NCBI GenBank assembly: GCA_028554755.1
Contig: JAPTOF010000021.1
Span: 5,009,501-5,073,500, forward strand
DNA: 64,000 nt
DNA from: Cordia subcordata
Taxonomy: Eukaryota; Streptophyta; Magnoliopsida; Boraginales; Cordiaceae
Direction of reading: 5' to 3'
Shown piece after piece: positions 1 to 12,526 of the stretch. Both the position numbers and the translations under genes were made by a program. Under the pieces are notes generated by a model, which saw nothing but the letters and a program-made list of their open reading frames with translations, ran no database searches and was not told the origin of the DNA. Position 1 is the first letter of the stretch. The number at the start of each line of letters is the position of its first letter.

Positions 1-102
1 ATAGTGGATGAAAATGGAGATTTAGGTTAAAACAAAAAAGATCGGTATTTTTTAGGTTACCCGATATGTAGGTCCTCATATTTGTGCGTTTGCATCATTT
101 GA

Positions 103-1660
103 TTCTGATCACCCAAACTTGGATTTGAGCTTGATTGCTAGAACAATCTGAGGCCATATCGAGACAAATCTAGCTACTCCAGGGGCAACTTTACATCGTC
201 ATTTATTGGATACTTTTGGGTATTTTATGAAAATGAAAACGGTTTGGGATGGAAAGAAAAAAGCGATCAAGCATGTATATAGATCTTGGTCTGAATCTTA
301 TCAGAATTGAATCGTTTTATGGCAACTGTGACGAATGAAAACCCCGGAACTGAATTCTTTTACAGCACAAAAACAACAAAAGTGGACGAAATTGAGTCAG
401 CACACATTTTTAAGCGAGCTTTTTGGGCATTTAGTGCATGCATTGAGGCATGTAAATATTGTTGTCCTATTATAAGTGTGGATGAAACACACTTGTATAG
501 AAAATACAAACGTAAATTGTTAATTGCAACTATCATGGATGGCGACAATCATATCTTGCCACTTGCCTTTGCTGTTGTGGAAAAAAAAGGCACATTTAAC
601 TGGCCATGGTTCTTTATATGTTTATGACACAAGGTTGTTAAAGACAGGGAAGGGGTATGCCTGTTGTCTGATTGCCATCCAGGTATATTAGTTGTTGTAA
701 GAAGTCAAGAAGTAGGGTGGTTAGAAAACTACCATCGATATTGCTTGTTCCATGTAGTAAATAATTTTAGATCGACGCCCAAAAGTCTTTGCTTGGAAAA
801 GTTGGTTATATTGGTTGATTTACAATTGCAAGACCAAAAATATAAGAAATACATGGCGCAAATAAACTTCCTCAAGCATGATACTATAACTTTCTTCGAT
901 GATATTCCAAAAGAGAAGTGGACATTGGCGCATGATAGTAATATGCGCTTTGGACAATCAACAACAAATATGAATGAGTGCTTCAATGCCGTGTTGTCAA
1001 GAATACAAGGTTTGACTATTACATCAATGGTTCGCGACTTGCTTTATCGTTGCATTAAATACTTTGAGTAGTAAAGAAGAGTGGCAAGGAATGGTGCAGA
1101 GGTCTTTGATGAGTTCACCCCCTATGCAAACAAAATTCTAAACAAATAGAATAAAAAAGCAGAGGGCCACACTGTTACTGTTATCAATTATGCTGACCGA
1201 ATTCTTGAGGTGACGGCCAAAGCAGTTAGGACAAGAGATAGAAATAGACACCTTGTCAAATTAAGGGATAGGACATGCACATATGGCAAATGACAATGCT
1301 ATCACATTCCATATTCCTATGCATTGAAGGTTCGTGGCCATATTCACTTGGATTATAAATAGTTTGTTGACAAATGGTATAGAATTGATAACTACTCCCA
1401 TTGCTACTCACATCAGTTAATACCTCCTGTGCACAAAGATTACTGGCCAACTGTTGATGTTCAAGTAAGAGCATCAAAGCACCTCAAATGACAGGAAGGG
1501 AGACCGAAAGCGCAACGAATTCATAATGAAATGGATCTTACTGAAGGAAATAATCAGATTTGTTGTGGGCTATGTAGGCAGCAAGGGCATCATAGGAGGA
1601 GATGTTCAACTAGGGGATCAACATCTTTATCTCAACAAGGAGTTGGTTCTAGTACATAAA
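103..1660 (+). pseudogene. MULE (Mutator-like) transposase, decayed
   Basis: DDE transposase of a Mutator-like DNA transposon, broken into several frames. In order I see the N-terminal region (GKKKAIKHVYRSWSESYQ at about 250-303), the first catalytic Asp motif (ISVDETHLY, about 474-500) followed by KLLIATIMDGD, the second Asp motif (SDCHPGI, about 667-687), the CxxH motif (YCLFHVVNNF, about 741-770), and NMNECFNAVL (about 967-996). A decayed SWIM zinc finger follows at about 1274-1345: the first Cys survives, a TGA stands where Trp is usual, and the last Cys and His are both Tyr. A CCHC-like knuckle (CCGLCRQQGHHRRRC) lies near 1561-1605. Stops and frameshifts occur near 627-661, 1068, 1150 and 1363. 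No terminal inverted repeats are visible, and the left end may lie outside the window. Assignment to the superfamily is firm; activity is excluded by the breaks. Confidence 0.85.
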
Positions 1661-1911
1661 TTGTGAGCATATTGTATTTTGATTTAAAGTACATGTAAGG
1701 GAGAAATAGAGACGACATTTGTTGAGAAATGACTGATTGTTCTATTATGATTTGTGCATTACATCTATTTCTACTTGTTGAATACTTATGTTGCTTCTAA
1801 TTGTATGTAATCGTATATATTTATATGTCATTTAAACATTATCGATCACATTATCTATGTTATAATATTTTTTAACAAAAAAATGCCCCAGGTTAGGAAA
1901 TATTAGGGGTG
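1661..1911. other. Spacer between MULE transposase and PMD pseudogene
   Basis: AT-rich spacer of about 250 bp with no coding similarity I can recognise. It may be the 3' untranslated part of the transposase unit, but no polyadenylation signal stands out. Confidence 0.3.
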
Positions 1912-4025
1912 GACCTATTGATGGATCGGTACTGACATTGCAGGATACACATTAGTCAGTATTCATTTGGTGTGCTCAAGCTACGTAGGGTGCAATTGAG
2001 TAGGTTAGTGTAAGTTTTCTCTCAATATGTTTATATTATAAACATAATCAAGAAAATACAACACTTATGATATGTTATTGTTGATCTAGGCTTTATTATC
2101 ATCTACCTTTAAATGTTGTTGAGTTCAGGCAAGTATGCATCGTACGATACAATTAGACGATAGACTAGAGTCATTTCTGTAGCGATCCGAATTTTTGGGA
2201 GTTTTACGAATTAGTTTTATTCAGATGGACTGGTATCTTATCACAGCATTTGTGGAAATATGGAGACTAGAGACGCATACATTCCATTGGTGAGTGCACT
2301 ATTACTCTCCAAGGTATGAAGGTGCTATTTGGATTACATATCGATGGTTAGCCTATCACTAGCACAGATCTTCCTGAGTGTATGCCAGAATTTGTTAGGA
2401 TTTACACCTCAAAGAGAATAATTAGATGGAGGACGTCTTTGGATGAGTACTTTGCATAAGCAATTCGTTGTGTTACCGGATGGTGCCCTGGATGAGGTCT
2501 TACAGCAACATGTTCGAGCATACATAATGTAGTTGATTTGAGGATTCTTGTTTGCCGACAAATCTCAATCTACGGTACATCTCATGTTTTTTACACTACT
2601 TGATAATTTTGATAGGGCTGGAACTTTTAGTTAGGGAAATGCTTGCCTTGCATGGTTGTATCGTGAGTTATGTCATGTATTAGTTAGTATTTTGAAGGAT
2701 ATAACAGGGCCACTGATCATGCTTCAAGTATGGGCTTGGGAACGATGCCCACACGTTGCACCTACGAGATTGGTACGAGAGCATGTGGATGAGATACAGG
2801 TCATATTAGATGGCCCATTATCGACCAGGTAATTAAGTTATATATCATATATAACAATTTTATATCCATGACTAATTTTTTAATAAATTTGAAATAATAC
2901 TTTTCATGAAATGCAGGTGGATGATTGATTTTTTAGTCAAGAAAGTTTCCACACATATGGTGTCCTAGTATAGATTTCAGCTTGATCGACTAGCTCTCGA
3001 TCAATTTTTGTGACAGCCCTACATAGAAGAGTTGTTGGCCATGCTTCCACATTATTGTACTATTGGATGTGCTATTTGGACATCTTCCGTGCCATTGATA
3101 TGTTTTCATATGGTGGAGCATCACTACGCAACTCGAGTAATGAGGCAATTTGGATGGCAACAAGATATCCCTCTACCATGTACGTATTCCAAGAACTCGA
3201 TAAGATTGATTTAAGAAAGGGGACAATTGACTGAAAAGAATATCACCAAAGCTATATAGACATATGGGATCAGTGTCAAAACAATATTGTGGACGGTATA
3301 CTGACATTTGATGAGCCATCTCTAGATTATAAGGCATGGTACAGGCGTATGACATTTCCATTTCTTACTTCGGTTGGATCTCTTCTTGATGTTATGGTAT
3401 GTTTGTTCTATTGTCCCCTAATTCACTTACATTACTTTATATAGTTTGTTTTGCATGTATATTTTTTGTTGCATATAATAATTTAGTAAATTTATATTTA
3501 TATGGCAGGTTACTGAGACACGACATATAAATGATTTGTCAATATACTCTTGGTAGACATAGACAATTTGGTGACGTACCAGATGCAGCTGCAAGACCAT
3601 CCATATCTGAATCTATAGATGCACATGACGCATATGAATAGGAAATGCATTATGAAGATGCTATACCATCTTCAAACGTAGACCCAACATTTACATCATG
3701 TATGTCAAGTGTTATGCCACTCTTCTTTAGCCGACTGGAGCATATATGACACATTTCTCTAGTACACTGTATGTATCTCATTTGCCACCTGTGTCCTTTG
3801 AGTTCTGAGTGAGGATCTAAATAATGAGGCATTTATAGTTGGTAATGCCGATATCATGCATGAGGAAGGAGTTGTGGTGGAGAGTATGCTGCCTGACATT
3901 GAAGTGCCTATCCAAACATTGAAAGTGTATCAAAGGCATCCAGAATGCAAAAAGAAATTGTGTTCGCCGCATTCGGAATGCATGAAAAAGCCAACACGGT
4001 GTAGTACTAGATCACATTTGCTGTA
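1912..4025 (+). pseudogene. Plant mobile domain (MAIN/MAIL-like) protein gene, decayed, two introns
   Basis: Resembles the plant mobile domain (PMD) family, known both as host genes (MAIN, MAIL) and as cargo of MULE and gypsy elements. Visible landmarks are GPIDGSVLTLQDTH (about 1912-1953), LVSALLLSKV followed by LFGLHIDG (about 2288-2350), CLAWLYRELCHVLV (about 2644-2685), DITGPLIMLQVWAWERCP (about 2699-2752), CFHMVEHHYATRVMRQFG (about 3103-3156) and the end-of-domain segment DYKAWYRRMTFPF (about 3325-3363). Two GT-AG introns sit where the reading continues across them: 2829-2916 and 3397-3508. Several stop codons and frameshifts show it is not functional. Because introns are kept, it is a DNA-level copy and not a retrocopy. 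It lies just downstream of the MULE transposase in the same orientation, which suggests one composite element. Confidence 0.7.
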
Positions 4026-5090
4026 GATACTCTTACTACTATTAGTATTAATACTATTAGAAGTGTTGTAATATATTATTAAGTTTTTCTTTGTGTGTTT
4101 TAACTCTTTTTGTCATTTAAATATTAGTTTGTCATGTACAAGTTTCTATATCATAGGTAAAATACGAGGAATTAGGGAAGACTATGCCGAATTTTTAATA
4201 AAACCTTCCATTATTTAATAACTCAAAATACACTAATCATACAAATAACCAAAAGCAAAAAATAATAATAGAATTGCCAAAGTCTCCTTGTCTAATATGT
4301 ATTCAACTAAACACCAATACTTATGGCCTTGAGATGTCAAATATTTCGTTGAGATGTCAAATCATGTCATATTAAGTGGTTGGTGACGTTAAGTAGTATG
4401 TCGTATAATAGATGATATGGTCAATATATATAATATAAGGTGCCACCGATAAATTTAATAGCTCATCATCTTTCTATTATAGACTGCTAGGGGATGACTC
4501 CTAAAGACCTTTTTATTTCAATGTTAAATGTTTTATATCCTTAAAATATGAGTATATGTTAGTGTATATGTTAGCGTGATGTATGAATAATGACAAAGAC
4601 ATCTTACTTTTTAAAATATGTGATAACACTAAATTATAAACTTTTTTAAAATTATTCTAATGTTAAATTTTTTAATTTTTAGTTTTCAATTTTTTAATTT
4701 TTAAAATTTTAAAATTTTCAATTTTATTTTTTAAAATTTTTAATCATTTTAGTATTAAATTTTCTAATTTTTAATTTTCAATTTTTAGGTTTTTTTACTT
4801 TTAATAATGTCAATGTTATTAGTTCATATTTTTTTATTTTTAAATTTTTAATTTAAATTATTGTTGAAATTACAAATATACATACAACATTAGTGTGTTA
4901 AGGGAAAAAAGAAAAATAAAAACAACTTTTTGTGCTTGAGGACACAAGGACTCATTTATTTGAGAAATTAATTATTTTGGTGTAAAAGTTATAAAATATA
5001 GTTAGTTTGGTCGTTATCTCTCTGTCCTCTCTCTCCTTTCAGACATATCAGACATATCTTTCTCTTCTCAAGTGGCTTCTTCTCTTCTCC
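4026..5090. other. AT-rich non-coding stretch
   Basis: Very AT-rich, with runs of T-rich imperfect repeats built on the words TTTAAATTTT and TTTTCAATTTTT between about 4640 and 4870. CT-rich sequence at about 5015-5090 leads up to a possible gene start. I see no coding sequence or transposon end here. Confidence 0.5.
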
Positions 5091-5320
5091 ATGGCAGGTC
5101 TTCATCCTCACATCTACCCTAATCTCTTTTCTCTCCGTTTTTTTTATATTATTCTCTTTCTTTGATCAAGATCTATGTAATTCACTTTTTCATTTTTTAA
5201 GTTTTTCTTTTCAACAGAAATCTCTGTTGGCGGGTTATCACTTGTCTTGAAAAAGCAACAACCCGCAAAGTATGACTCCTCTGTGGTGTTTCTTGTTTCT
5301 AGAAATGTTTATCCTCGAAG
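5091..5320 (+). CDS. Possible two-exon 5' gene fragment, unrecognised
   Basis: A short exon 5091-5097 (ATGGCAG) followed by a GT...AG intron (5098-5217) joins in frame to an open second exon 5218-5320 ending at a good donor (AAG|GTATGC). The joined reading begins MAEISVGGLSLVLKK and ends SSVVFLVSRNVYPR, 36 codons plus two bases. A CT-rich leader precedes the ATG. I do not recognise the family. The third exon is not found; the next 700 bp contain no matching continuation that I can identify. It may be a gene fragment captured or cut off by transposon insertion, or a chance arrangement. Confidence 0.35.
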
Positions 5321-6744
5321 GTATGCTGCTATCTTTCTCTTAATTTCTCTTTTCACAGCTTTATTGGTTTATTTATAATATATAAAGTTTCAAACATGAT
5401 GGGTATCAGCAAAAGAAAAAAATCTTGATGGTGTAAAAAGATTTGACTCAATGAGAATCTTGGCATATTGTTAATGATTTTTCATGATATATAAAGTTCA
5501 ATCGTGATGGATGTTTTCAGTTTCTTTTGGTGAGTTCGTATGATATATGAATTTCTTTATTTTTGTTATGGATACTAGAAAATTGGAGGTGCTTTGCTGT
5601 GTATTTTGTTGCACATGCATTATACAACCACATATGATTTTAGCTTTTGGTGTACACAATTTTAATCGTGACGGTATTTTGCACATTTTTTATGCTTCTA
5701 AAGTTTTAATCTTGATGGTGATAGTTAAAACAAGGGTGTTCAGTTTTGTATTTATATCTTCACATTTTAGTTTTTACTTAATCTTCAGTGTTCTTATTGT
5801 TTTATTCTTTTCTGTCTTTTCAGAGTTTAGGAAAGAGATAATTAGTCTCATTTTGCTTTTCTACAATGTAATCATTTTATCACTTTGGGTTTTCCAACCT
5901 CGCATTGCAATCCGCATTTGGGACCTTTGTTACAACATGTGTGTCGAGGTCCCTAATGACTTTGTGGTGCTTGAATCCATAAAGTTGTTTGAGTATGCTC
6001 ACTAATAAGGGATCAATTGAAGGCTCAAGAATGTTATAATTGTTCTCTAAGAAAGCAGTTTCGTGAAACTTGTTAAATCGAGCTTGAGGAAGAAGAGATG
6101 ACCCTTGAAAAGAAACAGCTACCTAGGAATTGAAAGAGGTCTCCTTTTTAAGGAAAAACAACAAAATGAAGTTTGAGACAGAATTGTCACCTAGCCTCAA
6201 AAGTCAAAAAGGATATGAAAAGACTTCTTAACAAAGAATGAATGTATTCACTTGGTACCCTGAGGATATTTTTTTATTCAGAGTCGTCTAAGGATATGAA
6301 AGGGTGGCTGTAAATGTTATCTATCACCAATTTAATATAGATTTGAGTTTCTGACTTGTCAAGTAAAAGAAAAGGACTTTTGGCACAGTTAAAAAGTAGG
6401 CAACTAAAGAAGAAGTAGGGAGCCCCTTGGCAATGGGACATGTAAGGAAGATCGATTACATCGACTAGATAGCTAACTTGGTACTTGTCAACAAGCCAAG
6501 GGCAAGTGGTGGTCTGTATGGACTTTATTGACACCCCTTGGTTCCCCAAGCTTTTTTCTAAAAAAAAAAGAATTCCATATATATGAACCATATAAGCTAA
6601 ACTAAAAGTATATGTGGTTGTCCCCTTCCCCCTCAAAAAAAAAGTTTGTCTCTGGCTTAAATTCCCACGTCCCCAGCCCCATTCTACTAGTTCTCACTCC
6701 CTACATAATCTCTCTTTTTTTTTTTTTGGTTCAGTGGTCTCACG

Positions 6745-6746
<2 letters not shown>
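5321..6746. other. Unassigned stretch before the LINE
   Basis: Contains a 152-codon open frame (5547-6005) rich in Phe, Ile and Val, with no motif and no homology I recognise; the composition of AT-rich DNA explains it. At about 6000-6250 there is a degenerate, charged, Glu/Lys-rich coding-like stretch with stops, reminiscent of a coiled coil but not assignable. No transposon ends seen. Confidence 0.35.

Positions 6747-6780
<34 letters not shown>
6747..6780. repeat. (TA)17 microsatellite
   Basis: Uninterrupted TA dinucleotide run of 34 bp, directly beside the 5' target duplication of the LINE. Confidence 0.95.
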
Positions 6781-6782
<2 letters not shown>

Positions 6783-6785
<3 letters not shown>

Positions 6786-6800
6786 GAATCAATCCTCTAT
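6783..6800. repeat. 5' target-site duplication of the LINE
   Basis: AGAGAATCAATCCTCTAT here matches AGAGAATCAGTCCTCTAT at 15369-15386 in 17 of 18 positions, and the pair flanks the LINE. Long target duplications are typical of target-primed reverse transcription. Confidence 0.75.
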
Positions 6801-7059
6801 AGGACGTAAGGACTCAAAGAATTCTTCTTCCTTTTCCTCTCTAAAAACTTTCCTTCTTTGCATGAAAATTTTCCCAAATGAAACAACAACAAACCCTTCT
6901 CTGTTAACCACTTTTCTGCCATCATGGTAGACCTCCAACCTTTAGAGGACGTGTTTCTATCTTTGCCATGACTGAATGCACCATTGAGAGAAACCTCACT
7001 CCATCACACCGCTTCAAGTAATGATAATCAATCTGTTAAGACGTAACCTCCCCCACCAT

Positions 7060-8856
7060 GGTCTCCAAGGGCGTGGAGACGAGGATTTGACTCAGTCAGA
7101 CAAGCTCCCAAGCCGTTCATTGATCCTTTGCGATAAGCTAAAGCATTCAAGAATGGGCAAGCCATTTCAATTTATGTAAGAGAATTTGAAGCCTTAGCAG
7201 TGCACCTGCAATATGCAATAGTTGGTAAGTTCACCTTTACCCCTAAGATGGAAGTCATAAGGAGATTCTTGGCTTCCTTATCTCTCATTATTGCTTATGA
7301 TGTTAAATCATGGGACCCTCGACATGTAGTTTTTGAATAATCTTGTGATGTATATTGCAAACGAGTCAAGGGTATTAGTGTATGGAAAATAAAGGGCTGC
7401 ACTATAAGGACCTTTAAATGGACTCCAAACTTTGATTTGGATAAAAAACCTTTCACTATTCCTGTGTGGATTTCGTTCCCAACATTAAATACAACATGTA
7501 TGAAAAATCCTCTCTTCTTCTTCGTGCTAAAGACGTAGGTAAACCCCTTCTTCTGGATGATTCTACCTCAAAAGGTATGAGCCGTTCTTGTCTGCGTATT
7601 GGTGTTGAATATGATTGCTTAAAACCTCCAATCACCTCACTAAGGGTTCACATTATAAATGATGCTAAAGAGATTGCGTGAGGATTTGATCAGGAAGTTG
7701 AATTTAAGGACCTTTCTAAATACTGTACTAGATGTTATCATGTTGGACATGACAAAGAAGACTGCCACGTAGATTTGGAAAAGATTGCACAAAGTAAACA
7801 AAAGGCCAAAGAAGCTAGGTTGAAAGCTAATGAAAAGAAAGGTCGGTGAGGGAAAGAAGATCAAGTAGAGGAGCAAAGGGAGACGAAGAAGAAGGACCTA
7901 AGGGATACAATATTAGAAGGGCATCGCCGTGATACCAATTCTGTAAATAATGCTAACTAAGCAAAGAAACAAATCAATGAAGGCTGGATTAAAAATGTGG
8001 GCTGCAAAAGTAAACCTGGATTCCAAAGGGATAGAGCTCAAGGAATCATCATCAATAAGAATCATAAGAAAAAAAAGTAGTTTCATAAGGAAAGGAAACA
8101 ATTTATAGCCATTCATGAAAAAGAAAAGGGTCAACCTGTGGAAAATTGCGCCTCTACTTCTAATGAGTTTGATGTGCTTGATCAAATGCAAGGTGAGAAT
8201 CATAAAGTAGGAGAAACTTCAAAGAGAATTGAAACTAGGAAGCAAAACAATGCCGAGGAAAGAACTGATAATAACAATGTTAGAGCTATTACGAAAAAAA
8301 GGAGTCCGTAGAAAACAACTCCAAGGACCAGAACATTGAGAGTATATCAGACAGTAAGGAGAATAGTGATGAAGGTCACGAAGCTTTTGGGATTGAAGAG
8401 CGAGATAATACTATAGAGAATGACAAGCCAGAGGAACATGCAGCAAGGTTGCAAGATGAAAAGGTCGACGAGGAGCCGACAGTGAATGTTGAGAGATCAG
8501 ATCAGCATCATTACAAGGTCAACAAAGAGGATAAGGCAATTATTGATAGGGGTGGCAAGCTGGTCCAATTTAGGGAGAACATGAAAGATGAGTTCAATAA
8601 TACTGAAGCTCTTAATACTCAGATTAACAGTGGTGAACTCTCAAGCAGTGAAGGGAATTCAGAGGAAGGCATTGGTAAAGAGATAGCGGATGATCAAAAT
8701 CAATCTAAACTCCAGGATCATGCAATTCCAAAAGATGATGCTGAATTAAATATGGTGCAAACTAAGGAACTTATGCGTAGTAATTTAGATACTAGCTTTT
8801 TTAAGAAGGCAATCAAGAGAGTGGGTTTTAAAATGCAAAAAATCTCACCACCATAG
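7060..8856 (+). pseudogene. LINE ORF1 protein (DUF4283 plus CCHC zinc knuckle), decayed
   Basis: The RNA-binding ORF1 protein of plant L1 elements. I read the DUF4283-like part at about 7225-7490 (GKFTFTPKMEVIRRFLASL, then DPRHVVFE and FKWTPNFDLDKKPFTIPVW), continuing in another frame at 7466-7681 with LLLRAKDVGKPLLLDDSTS. The CCHC knuckle CTRCYHVGHDKEDC (C-x2-C-x4-H-x4-C) is at about 7728-7769. A long Lys/Glu-rich charged tail runs to a stop after KISPP at 8856. Stops near 7339, 7681 and 7848 and frameshifts show decay. The start is uncertain; an ATG at 6924 soon meets a stop. Confidence 0.75.
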
Positions 8857-10592
8857 CTAAGAAGTAAAGGCCCTACGAAGCCAACTGCTCTACATAATTC
8901 AAGGGTTAATTCCAAATGATTATTGGCCTTATTTGGAATATGTGGGGAATTGTAGGTCCAAAGGCTTTAGATGGTTAAAATATTTGATTCGAATTCATCA
9001 GTCTAAGCTTATTTCCATTTTGGAGCCTCTTGTGGCAGCGGAAAATCTTGACAGCTTTAGAAGAAAACTTGGTTTTCAACATACTTGTGCCAATATGAAT
9101 AATAAAATTTGGATGTTTTCGGTGGAGAGTTGGAAGTTTCTATTATTAGCAACCATAATCAAGTTCTCTCTTTAGATGTTAAATTTGCTTGGCAATTTGT
9201 ATTACTGCAATCTACGCAGCTGCCTCTTGGGTGACTAGAAAGGATCTCTCGTCGAAACTCAAGGAACGATCTGTTACTATGGATAGGCCTTGGCTTGTGG
9301 GAGGAGATTTTAATAGTATTTTGCATGCAGGGGAGAAATTGTTAGGAGCTACCCCTAAGCCCACTAATATGGAGGAATTTGGTAATTGTCTTTTAGAGTA
9401 TGGATTAAAAGATGTGGGTTATTTTGGAAATTGCTTTACTTGGTAACAAGAGAACTTTACAAAGGTCGGACAGAGTCTGTATCAACTTACATTGGGCTAC
9501 TTGTTTCTCAAATTCGAATGTCAATCATCTAGCAAAAAGAGGTTCTAATCAGTGTCCCTTATGAATCAAGTGTACAAGAGAAGAGGACAAGGGGCCTTCT
9601 TTGTTTTGTTACATCAATGCATGATAAGAGCATCCTGAGTTTCTGTCCTTTGTCTAGAATAATTGGAATCTCCCGAAGGGGGCGTGAGGTGTATGGAAAT
9701 TCTTGAACAAACAACAATGCTTGAAGGTGGGTCTGAAGAAGTGGAATAAGCAAGTTTTTGGTAATATTTGTGATAGAGTTAAGGAGGAAACACATAAGGT
9801 TCAAAAGCCCGAAATTGACTTCCAACATAACCCGTCGCATGAGAAGAGGGAATTTTTATCCATGTGTCAATCTCAATTAATAAAACCTTAGCTATTGAAG
9901 AGAAATTTTGGCAACAAAAAAGCGGGTTGTAAATGGTTAGTTGAAGGCAAGAGAAACACCTAATACTTCCAAGCTAAGGTGCGCAAGAGAAAGGTTAAAA
10001 GCCTTATTCACTCTATTCGTGATAATGGGGAATGGATCACAGATAGGAATGGTATTCATGAGTCTGGGGTGCAGTTTTTTCAGGAACTTCTTTCCAAAGA
10101 CAGAGCGTTGGACGAGATAAGAGATTGCAATTTTATTCCCAAGTTAGTCACCGAGGATCACAATAGAATTTTGAATCAATTGCTGTCAAAGGATGAGATT
10201 AAGATAGCAGTATTCGAAATTGATAAATCTAGTGCTATAGGTCCATATGGGTTTTGAGCATGTTTCTTTCAAACTTGTTGGGAAATTATAGAGGGTGCCC
10301 TATTTGATGTAGTTGCAGACTTCTTTGGAGGGGCTCTCCTTCTTAAAGGCGCGACTTCTACCTCCATTGTTATCATTCTAAAAAAGGAAAATCCTTCCAG
10401 TTGGTTTGACTTTAGACCAATTAGCTTATGCACGGGTTTTAACAAGATTGTCACTAAAGTCATGACTAATCAACTGGCATCTATTGTTATTGGCATTGTT
10501 TTTTATAACCAAAGTGGATTTGTGAAGGGAAGATTGATAGGGGATAATATCTTAACAACTCAGGAACTTGTGCATGGTTTGGATAAAAAAGT

Positions 10593-11917
10593 TTATGGGT
10601 GCAAATATCTTAAAGAGGGTGAATTAAGAAATATATACTAATTTTTGTTTTTAAAAATTCACAGAAATTCAACTATTTCAATTAAGCAATATCGAACACA
10701 ATGTAATCCACATAAGTAAATAGAAATAAATAAAGTGTAGAAAGAAGGAAGACAAGCGATTTTAAGGTGGTTTGGCCAAGCCTACGTCCACCGCTCAAGG
10801 ATGCTCCCTTTAGGACTTCAACAATCTTCACTAAAGTACTTTTTCAAATCTTGGTGAAGCAATGACTAATTTTTACAACTCTTTGAAGCCAAACTTCAAA
10901 GAACTCAAGAGTCCCACTTTTTAGGATTTCCCCACACTTTTACAAGCTTTAATGGATGTCTCTCTCAAGATTTCTTAGCTGACAAAGTGTGTACACAATC
11001 AAGAAGAATAAGAAATGATGAAGAATATTTAATTTCTTCTTACAAGAGGATATGGCAATAAATAGTGCTCTTGAAAGCGCAAAGATGTTGTAAGAATAGC
11101 TCAAAAATCAATTGAATGATGATATATGATTTTGCAAGCTTGAATTGATGATTTAATTGAGTTTTGAAGATGTATTTAAAGAGATTTGAAGGTTAGGGCT
11201 TTGGTAGGTGGAAGAGAGAAGAAAAAAATGGCCAGAACGGTAATAAACGGCTAGTGCATTTATTACAGCATTTCGCTCAGCTGGTTGTCTGGCCTCTTCT
11301 TGGCCTTCTTTGATAGGCCGGACGCCTTAGTCGATTAACTGGCTAGGGGGTCCGGCTTTTTCTTCCCCTTCTCTGTTTTGGCCGGGTAACCTCTCTAATC
11401 ATCCAGTCAATCGGCTGAGGGATCTGGCCACTCCAGAGACATAGAAGTAAAGCCAAACTCGTCTGGAAACTTTTTAAGCACAATTTTATCAACTTTTCAT
11501 AACTCCAACTAATCTTAAGGCATTTTTTAAATACTTTTTATGACTTAGAAACATTTCAAACCACATATTCACACTAAGTGTGCGTTCAAAATCATTTTTG
11601 CTTTTATGAAATCTAATGTACATGAGATTTAAATCGTTTGAGTTATAGAAATAAAGGTTTGAGCCAAACACTTGCAATACTAGGCATTTCACAAGAAGAG
11701 TAAGAACGTCTAGTGCCCCTTATGACGCCTCTTCTCCTCCTTATACCTTCTCATCATCTTCTTCTTCAAATAGTATTCATTTGCTCATCTTCTCCCATCT
11801 TTCAAACATCTATCTACTTATCTTAACACTTATCTTCATAAGATGCTTTTTTAGTAAAATAATATAAATGCATATCAAATTTTCATCATCAAGATTAATA
11901 ACTAGTATTTAGCCAAC
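10593..11917. mobile_element. 1.33-kb unclassified insertion in the LINE RT (LTR-like)
   Basis: Flanked by AAAGT at 10588-10592 and 11918-11922. Removing the insert with one AAAGT joins LDKK to VKGFNVILNLDMAKAYDR in frame, so the limits are set by the host ORF. Inside are no long ORFs. The left end (GGGTGCAAATATC, AGAGGGTGAATTAAG), the segment TTTGGCCAAGCCTACGTCCA (10772-10791) and the GGCC/CCGG-rich part at 11220-11450 remind me of long plant LTRs, and a 5-bp duplication fits an LTR element, so a solo LTR is my best guess. The ends are not clean TG...CA, so the class is open. Confidence 0.65.
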
Positions 11918-12297
11918 AAAGTCAAAGGCTTTAATGTTATTCTCAATTTGGATATGGCTAAGGCATATGATAGGCTGGATTGGGACTTCTTTTGCTGCAT
12001 TCTTGCTAGATTTGGTTTTGATGGCCAGTGGATTAGTAAAGTGCACAAAAGCATTTTGAATTATTGGTTCTCTAATATGATCAATGGTTCTCTGGCAGAG
12101 TTTTTTAAATTAACTAGGGGCCTTCGTCAAGGTGACCCAATTTCCCTTCTTCTTTTTGTACTTGCTACGGACTATCTTTCAAGAGGTTTGAATGCTTTAT
12201 TTGATAGATATCCTTCCATAGCATACACAGCAAGTAGTATCGACATATCTAATCTTGCCTTTGCTAATGATATGATAATTTTCTCTAATGGGTCTAA

Positions 12298-12526
12298 GGG
12301 CCTGTTTGGATTGGTTTTTTTCAAGAAAAAATACTTTTTTTTCTTGAAAAAGTTACATTAAATTTGTGATAATTATTTGATTTGGCTTCTAAAAAATTTG
12401 AAACTCTGAAAAAAACTCAAATACAACTTTTTTTAGAAGATAGAATTTTCAGCTTCTAAAAAAAAAATATTTTTCAAAAGCCGTAAAAAAAAACCGCTTT
12501 TGAAAAAAGCCAATCCAAACGAGCCC
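12298..12526. mobile_element. Tourist-like MITE (PIF/Harbinger type), 229 bp
   Basis: Terminal inverted repeats: left GGGCCTGTTTGGATTGG, right end reverse complement GGGCTCGTTTGGATTGG. TAA is duplicated at 12295-12297 and 12527-12529, the 3-bp target typical of PIF/Harbinger elements. Excising the element with one TAA restores the LINE frame (FSNGSK joined to SALRR). The interior is AT-rich and non-coding, and closely resembles the element at 36701-36924. Confidence 0.93.

Noticed and set aside
5547..6005. 152-codon open reading frame
   Set aside because: Phe/Ile/Val-rich translation of AT-rich DNA with no motif, no clear leader and no neighbouring exons.
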